NCBI RefSeq assembly: GCF_014651615.1
Contig: NZ_BMXF01000001.1
Location: forward strand, 1,707,731 to 1,771,730
Direction: 5' to 3'
Length of the DNA stretch: 64,000 nt
From: Persicitalea jodogahamensis
Lineage (GTDB): Bacteria; Bacteroidota; Bacteroidia; Cytophagales; Spirosomataceae
Each line of letters opens with the position of its first letter. Within the stretch, counting starts at the first letter, position 1. Of the stretch, positions 59,053 to 64,000 are shown one piece after another. The notes below the pieces were generated by a model. That model did not search any database. It was given only the letters and a program-made list of their open reading frames with translations, and was not told where the DNA came from. Position numbers and translations under genes: made by a program.

Positions 59053-59104
59053 GGGTAGTTATTTATTTAATAATCAAAAATACACACCAGGTCATACCCG
59101 TGCT

Positions 59105-60211
59105 TCACGTGTTTACTTCAAGATTCACGATAAAAAATCGTTCATCGTCATCAATCCTCAATAGATGCCGGTCAGGATAAATGTGTTCCAGCCGCTTGCG
59201 GACATTATCCAGTCCGATGCCCGTCCTGCCGGATTCGGGTGTGTTCTGGAATATTCGGTTTTTTGAATAGAAAAGTACCTTTCCCGTTTCGGCAACCACT
59301 TTTATCTCGATTACCGACGCCTCACGATTGCTCACCCCGTGCTTGAAGATATTCTCGACCAGCGTCATCAAAATCAGCGGCGGAATTTGCTGATGCGCCA
59401 AATCGCCCGACGTCTCAAATTTTACCGTCGTTTTCTTACTCAGCCGGAGTTCCTGCAACTCGATGTAATGGCGCAGGCACGCGACTTCGTCTTCAAGCAG
59501 GACGAAGTCTTCCCGCACTTCGTCCGACACATAGCGCATGATGTTGGAAAGCTTCATGATACTCTCCGTGCAGGCCGGGTGATTGAGCCGCGCCAGGGTA
59601 TAAATTGTGTTGAGCGTATTGAACAGAAAATGCGGATTGATCTGGGCTTTCAGTGATGACAATTCGGCTCGGGCTTTGTCGGCCTCGGCCTGCGTGGCCC
59701 GCTGCTCAGATTGGCGCGACCGTTGTGCGATGGCAATGGCCAGCCCTATGGCCCATATCATCAGGTACAGCATGATGCTGACGATATCCAGCAGCGACTC
59801 ACGCCCAGAGTCGCGTCGAGTCGGCGGCGGAGCGGGGCGATCCGATCGGTCGAAGCGCTCCGGCCGCTCGTTTAGCCCGGGCGGCGGCCCAAACGGTCTG
59901 TCGGTACTTTCGTGGCGCATAATCAGCCGATCAAACGGCTGCTGCCAGCTCACCAGTAACAGCCCCGCCCCGAACACCAGCCCGTAAGCCAGGAATTGCC
60001 GGCGGAAGAAAAGCTTCGGAATGAAGAGGTAGAAATGAAGGTAAAAGATCAGGGCAAAAACCAGCAAAAAAAGCCAGAATTGCCACGACGTCAGCAAGGG
60101 GAAGAGGAAGTCCCTTCCCTGGCCGCGATTGACGAACAGCACGGGCAGACTCAAAAAAATGAGCCAACCCAGGGCGTGGAAGAGAAGTGTCGGTCGACGG
60201 AAAAGCGGCAT
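59105..60211 (-). CDS. LytS/AlgZ-type sensor histidine kinase (His_kinase family)
   Basis: 368 aa from ATG 60211 (MPLFRRPTLLFHALGW); an upstream TTG at 60259 adds 16 residues. Three to four N-terminal helices, a Pro/Arg/Asp-rich segment (about 105-140), another helix, a coiled coil, then the phospho-His motif LKAQINPHFLFNTLN (about 195-209) and an ATPase lid (LVENIFKHGV, TGIGLDNVRKRL). It senses an unknown signal and phosphorylates the LytTR regulator encoded next. The proline-rich stretch is low-complexity and probably flexible. Confidence 0.9.
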   Translation of the reverse strand: MPLFRRPTLLFHALGWLIFLSLPVLFVNRGQGRDFLFPLLTSWQFWLFLLVFALIFYLHFYLFIPKLFFRRQFLAYGLVFGAGLLLVSWQQPFDRLIMRHESTDRPFGPPPGLNERPERFDRSDRPAPPPTRRDSGRESLLDIVSIMLYLMIWAIGLAIAIAQRSRQSEQRATQAEADKARAELSSLKAQINPHFLFNTLNTIYTLARLNHPACTESIMKLSNIMRYVSDEVREDFVLLEDEVACLRHYIELQELRLSKKTTVKFETSGDLAHQQIPPLILMTLVENIFKHGVSNREASVIEIKVVAETGKVLFYSKNRIFQNTPESGRTGIGLDNVRKRLEHIYPDRHLLRIDDDERFFIVNLEVNT

Positions 60212-60330
60212 AAGGCCAAGGTAGGGGTAATTGGTGATTCGACTTTTGAAAATCGACAACTGCTGCTTTTGTGTCGGCGAATTTCGGGATTGAGATACTT
60301 GAAAACGTACTTCTTTTTAAAAAATCCAAT

Positions 60331-60338
60331 TACATTTG
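60331..60338 (+). promoter_or_regulatory. Candidate -7 element TACATTTG for the sugar transporter
   Basis: Exact TAnnTTTG match 18 bp before ATG 60357. It overlaps the alternative TTG start at 60336, which supports the ATG as the true start. No -33 TTG at usual spacing. Confidence 0.45.
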
Positions 60339-60356
60339 AATAAAAACACATTTTCA

Positions 60357-61703
60357 ATGACGTTGAAGAAACCCCACCTCAGTTTTGGCCAGATCATAAA
60401 TATGAATTTCGGCTTCTTCGGCCTGCAGTACAGCTTTGGGCTGCAACAGGCCAATATGAGCCCGATTTACTCTTACCTCGGGGCTGATGAAAGTACCCTG
60501 CCGCTACTCTGGCTTGCCGGGCCGATGACGGGCCTGATCGTGCAGCCGATTATCGGCGCCATGAGCGACAAGACCATCACCCGCTGGGGGCGCCGTACGC
60601 CCTATTTTCTGATCGGTGCGCTGTTGTGCAGCGTGTCGCTGCTGGCGATGCCGTTCAGCAGCTCAGTGTGGATGGCGGCGAGCATTTTATGGATACTCGA
60701 TGCGGCCAACAACGTAACGCAGGAGCCTTATCGCGCCTTTGTCAGCGATAAGCTCGCCAAAACCCAGCACTCGATCGGTTTCCTTACTCAAAGTGCCTTC
60801 ACCGGCCTTGGCCAGACACTCTCGTACCTGACGCCATTTCTGCTCATCAACGTTTTTGCCATTTCCGAAGCCGGAAAAGTAGGCCGCATTCCTACATCGA
60901 CTTTACTGGCTTTTTTAATCGGCAGCGTGGTGTCGATCGGCTCCATCCTCTGGACGCTGAAAACTACCAAGGAGATCCCGCTGACCGAGGAAGAAAAGGC
61001 CAAAATTCGCGCCACCCCTTCCGGCGTCGGCTCCACTTTTGCCGAAATTTTCGATGCCATTCGTGAGATGCCGGTGACTATGAAGCGCATGGCTCCCATG
61101 ATGCTCTTCAGCTGGTACGCCATGTTCATTTACTGGCAGTACATTGCCAAATGCGTGTCCCAAACCCTTTTCGGTACCATTGATTCCGGCAGTACCGCCT
61201 TCCGGCAGGCCGAAATATGGGTGGGGCCGATGGGCGCGTTCTACAATGCCGTAGCCTTTTTTTCTGCTTTCGGCCTGGCCCGGCTGGCCAACCGCTACGG
61301 CCCCAAGTACCTGCACGGTATCTGCATGTTTCTGGCGGGTATGGGGCTGCTGGCGCTGCCGCATCTGCATGACAAGTACCTGCTGCTGATTCCGATGGTC
61401 GGAATGGGCTTTTCGTGGGCCAGCATGATGGGCAATCCCTATATTATGCTCGCGGGCAGCATTCCGCCCGAGCGGACGGGGATTTACATGGGTATTTTTA
61501 ATATGTTTATCGTGATTCCGATGCTTTTGGAGACCTTCACAATGCCGCTTTACTACAAAGCATGGCTGGGCGACAGCCCCGTCAATGCCATCAAATTAGC
61601 AGGTGTGTTGCTGATTCTGGCGGCGTTTTCGGTTTTGTTTATCAAGATCAACAAAAGTGCGGTAACGGAAGATGTGGCCTTTGGGGGTGGGGGAGGACAT
61701 TGA
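60357..61703 (+). CDS. MFS sugar transporter (GPH/SLC45-like)
   Basis: 448 aa, 12 helices. N-terminal [20 protein letters not shown] and the [25 protein letters not shown] loop (cut by the motif DKT-x3-GRRTPY) are characteristic of sucrose/maltose-type proton symporters related to SLC45 and GPH carriers. [17 protein letters not shown] in TM4 is also conserved. With an amylosucrase just downstream, sucrose is the likely substrate (inference). Separated by 136 bp from the small membrane protein. Confidence 0.87.
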   Translation: MTLKKPHLSFGQIINMNFGFFGLQYSFGLQQANMSPIYSYLGADESTLPLLWLAGPMTGLIVQPIIGAMSDKTITRWGRRTPYFLIGALLCSVSLLAMPFSSSVWMAASILWILDAANNVTQEPYRAFVSDKLAKTQHSIGFLTQSAFTGLGQTLSYLTPFLLINVFAISEAGKVGRIPTSTLLAFLIGSVVSIGSILWTLKTTKEIPLTEEEKAKIRATPSGVGSTFAEIFDAIREMPVTMKRMAPMMLFSWYAMFIYWQYIAKCVSQTLFGTIDSGSTAFRQAEIWVGPMGAFYNAVAFFSAFGLARLANRYGPKYLHGICMFLAGMGLLALPHLHDKYLLLIPMVGMGFSWASMMGNPYIMLAGSIPPERTGIYMGIFNMFIVIPMLLETFTMPLYYKAWLGDSPVNAIKLAGVLLILAAFSVLFIKINKSAVTEDVAFGGGGGH

Positions 61704-61839
61704 CTCCGGGTCAGGTATCAAAGGCTTCCTATGGTCGTAAATTTAGATGGAATGGACACGGAAGTACCCCGGACTCATGCCCGCGCGGATATTTTCCATT
61801 TTTTGAAGTGCCCTTTCTCACACAAGCTTGGAGCGTAAA

Positions 61840-62046
61840 ATGGACAATGCAAGAAAACAGAAATTCATTCAGGGAGGTATTATCATCATCAGCTCCCTTA
61901 TCTGGGCGGGTGTGATCCTGGCCTGCTCATGGATTTTGGAAAACGAGTACGAAAAAATATCCCATGTCCTGATTCTCGGGGCAACAATCCATATACTTAT
62001 GTTGTCATCGGTCTTCATTGATCGCTTGCGGAAAGAAACCGACTGA
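61840..62046 (+). CDS. Small two-helix membrane protein (68 aa)
   Basis: ATG at 61840; a TTG at 61828 adds 4 residues. Two hydrophobic segments (about 12-29 and 41-57) with a charged loop (ENEYEKISH) and a basic/acidic tail. No family recognised. Located between the sugar transporter and amylosucrase genes on the same strand, it may be an unrelated hypothetical or a small partner. Confidence 0.5.
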   Translation: MDNARKQKFIQGGIIIISSLIWAGVILACSWILENEYEKISHVLILGATIHILMLSSVFIDRLRKETD

Positions 62047-62134
62047 GAAGGTCGATCATGAAAATGCATTTCAGACTTGGCTTCGGAAGGCACTGCGAGC
62101 CAAAAAGCATCACACCTCGTAATAGCGAATAACA

Positions 62135-64000
62135 ATGAATAAAAAAGAAATCACCTCATTACTCCTGAATCTTGCCAGTACCAAGAAACTGGATATAGCC
62201 GGCACCGACGCCGGCTTTTACACCAGCCTGGCGTTACGAATCGTCGATATTCATGACCTGTATTCTCAGTTGTACGCCGAACATCCGGCCTATGAGGAGA
62301 ATTTCAAGAAGCTGATCGAAGTGCTGATTTCGGTACATCAGTCGAGAGCGGAATCCTTGAAAAAGCGGGATGAAAGCAAGGCCGAAAACTGGTTTCTGAG
62401 CAATGAGCTGGCGGGTATGAGTTTGTACGTCGATCGCTTTTGCGGCAAGTTGAAAAACCTGCCCGGTAAGCTCGACTACCTGAATGATCTTGGCGTGAAC
62501 CTTCTGCACCTGATGCCCATTTTTGCCAGTCCGGAGGGCGAGAGCGATGGCGGATACGCCGTATCTGACTTCCGGAAAGTGGACGAAAAATTCGGTACGA
62601 TTCAGGACCTGAGGAAAGTGCAGAGTTCCCTCGGTAAGCGGGGGATGTATCTCATGCTGGACATCGTGCTGAACCATACCTCGCACCGCCACGCTTGGGC
62701 CGAAAAAGCAAAGGCTGGCGACAAAGCCTATCAGGATTACTTCTACTTTTTCGAATACAGCACTTTGCCCGAGCAGTATGAGCAGAGTATGCCGGAGGTG
62801 TTTCCCGAAGCCGCGCCGGGCAACTTCACCTGGGTGCCCGAATGCAAGAAATGGGTCATGACGGTTTTTCACAACTACCAGTGGGACCTCAATTATTCCA
62901 ATCCGCGGGTGCTGGTCGAGATGCTCGACAATGTCCTTTTTTCGGCCAATCTGGGCGTGGACGTGCTACGCATCGACGCTCCGGCTTTCCTGTGGAAGCA
63001 GCTCGGCACCAGCTGCCAGAACCTTCCGCAGGCGCACACGATTCTGCAGCTGATTAAAAAATGCGTGGAGATAGCTGCTCCCGGTATGGCCCTGCTGGGA
63101 GAGGCCATCGTGGCTCCGGCGGCCATCATGAAGTACTTCGGCGAGGGGCGCTACCAGGCCGAAGAGTGTGACTTTGCCTACAATGCCACCCAAATGGCCC
63201 TGCGGTGGGATGCCCTCGCTACCGGCCAGACCTCCGTAATGCGGGCCGCTCAGCCCGTACTGGCCCGAAAGCCCATTGGTACTTCCTGGATAAATTACAC
63301 GCGTTGCCACGACGACATCGGCCTTGGTTATGACGATTACATGATTCAGCAAGGGGGCTACGACCCTTACCCGCACCGGCAGTACTTAAAGGAATACTAC
63401 GCCGGTCAGTTCCCCGGCTCCCCCGCGCGTGGCGCGCTGTTTTCGGTCAACGAAAAAACGCAGGACGCCCGCATCAGCGGCACGCTGGCCTCGCTTTGCG
63501 GACTGGAAAAAGCGATAGAGGAAAACGACGATGCACAGGTGGAAATTTCCATCCGGAAAATCCTGATGATGCAGGGCAGCAGCTTTTTCTTTGGTGGATT
63601 GCCGATGCTTTTTTACGGTGATGAAGCCGCGTACCTCAACGACTATTCTTACCAGGATGATCCGGGAAAGAGCTACGACAACCGCTGGATGCACCGCCCG
63701 ATTATCGACTGGAAAAAGAATGCCCTGGTCAAGAAATCCGGTACGCTTGAGAACCGGGTCTTTTCGGGTATCCGGAAACTACTTTCAATCCGTAAAAATC
63801 TGCCTGTCGTGGCCGACTTTGGCAATATCACGTGGCTGCCGGGACGCAACATTCACATCGCGGGATTTTTGCGATACAGCGAAGAGAAAAAGTTGTATTG
63901 CCTGTTCAATTACAGTCAGGATAGTGCCTATCTGACCTGGTATGCTTTCAAGGAACACGGTGAAGTACCGGTGAAACTGTACGATCTTTGGCAGGAAAAG
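62135..64000 (+). CDS. Amylosucrase (GH13), 3' end cut by window
   Basis: 622 residues visible, close to full length (amylosucrases are about 630-650 aa). ATG at 62135. N-terminal helical domain (IVDIHDLYSQLYAEHP), then the GH13 barrel: LHLMPIFASPEGESDGGYA, VLNHTS, the nucleophile in DVLRIDAPAFLWKQ (Asp281), acid/base in LLGEAIVAP (Glu323), and CHDDIG (Asp393). The EGESDGGYAVSD motif distinguishes amylosucrase from other GH13 enzymes. It uses sucrose to build alpha-1,4-glucan, releasing fructose, and has no signal peptide, so it is cytoplasmic and paired with the sucrose-type transporter. Confidence 0.92.
   Translation, partial: MNKKEITSLLLNLASTKKLDIAGTDAGFYTSLALRIVDIHDLYSQLYAEHPAYEENFKKLIEVLISVHQSRAESLKKRDESKAENWFLSNELAGMSLYVDRFCGKLKNLPGKLDYLNDLGVNLLHLMPIFASPEGESDGGYAVSDFRKVDEKFGTIQDLRKVQSSLGKRGMYLMLDIVLNHTSHRHAWAEKAKAGDKAYQDYFYFFEYSTLPEQYEQSMPEVFPEAAPGNFTWVPECKKWVMTVFHNYQWDLNYSNPRVLVEMLDNVLFSANLGVDVLRIDAPAFLWKQLGTSCQNLPQAHTILQLIKKCVEIAAPGMALLGEAIVAPAAIMKYFGEGRYQAEECDFAYNATQMALRWDALATGQTSVMRAAQPVLARKPIGTSWINYTRCHDDIGLGYDDYMIQQGGYDPYPHRQYLKEYYAGQFPGSPARGALFSVNEKTQDARISGTLASLCGLEKAIEENDDAQVEISIRKILMMQGSSFFFGGLPMLFYGDEAAYLNDYSYQDDPGKSYDNRWMHRPIIDWKKNALVKKSGTLENRVFSGIRKLLSIRKNLPVVADFGNITWLPGRNIHIAGFLRYSEEKKLYCLFNYSQDSAYLTWYAFKEHGEVPVKLYDLWQEK

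Noticed and set aside
60336-60356. TTG start for the sugar transporter
   Set aside because: The TTG is part of the TACATTTG promoter element; ATG 60357 is the better start.

Overview
This 64 kb window looks like a chromosomal piece of a Bacteroidota genome, most likely a Cytophagales member of the Spirosomataceae type. Four things support this. There is a C-terminal type IX secretion (T9SS) sorting domain. Promoters carry the Bacteroidota -7 element TAnnTTTG, several of them at sensible distances from starts. Formylglycine sulfatases and Tat-signal sugar enzymes are abundant. The sulfite reductase carries a HEPN-like tail. The genus assignment is inference. I saw no rRNA, tRNA, CRISPR array, insertion sequence or phage gene.

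Layout. 1-10.96 kb: extracellular polymer degradation, with a GxDLY/SGNH hydrolase (partial), three sulfatases, a sialidase-like Asp-box protein and a large M14 carboxypeptidase, interrupted by a Bcr/CflA-type MFS exporter plus an ABM-fold monooxygenase. 11.3-31.7 kb: an exopolysaccharide locus. On the plus strand are a receiver-only regulator, an initiating sugar phosphotransferase with a degenerate receiver domain, a TolC-like protein, a Wzc/GumC-like protein with a degraded kinase, a GT2, a tiny membrane protein, a Wzy-like polymerase, a Wzx-like flippase and a GT4-type transferase. On the minus strand are a hybrid histidine kinase co-transcribed with a T9SS-secreted glycoside hydrolase, and an operon of four GT2 enzymes. 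31.9-33.0 kb: a Tat-exported Gfo/Idh/MocA protein.

33.1-44.6 kb is the most striking part: a compact NRPS-PKS operon of three genes (44563 to 33077, minus strand). Its order is A-PCP-KS-AT-ACP-aminotransferase, then C-A-PCP-TE, then an Sfp-type phosphopantetheinyl transferase. The logic resembles beta-amino-acid assembly in mycosubtilin/iturin/microginin synthases. However, the first A domain keeps the Asp that binds an alpha-amino group, so a 3,4-diamino acid coupled to a small residue (possibly Gly) is a testable product prediction. A GT61-family gene lies upstream, then a Tat-signal sugar isomerase/epimerase.

47.5-56.5 kb: assimilatory sulfate reduction on the minus strand. The order is TauE/SafE-family transporter (carrying what looks like half of a siroheme synthase), metZ, a VOC protein, cysH (APS-reductase type), cysD, cysN, siroheme sulfite reductase and cobA. 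The first four are coupled by 4-nt overlaps behind a well-formed promoter. 56.6-60.2 kb: a pirin-like cupin, a predicted lipoprotein intradiol dioxygenase, and a LytTR regulator/LytS-type kinase pair. The regulator appears to lack any ATG/GTG/TTG start that preserves its receiver domain. 60.3-64 kb: a sugar-type MFS transporter, a small membrane protein and an amylosucrase (GH13) cut by the window end, suggesting sucrose uptake and conversion to alpha-glucan.
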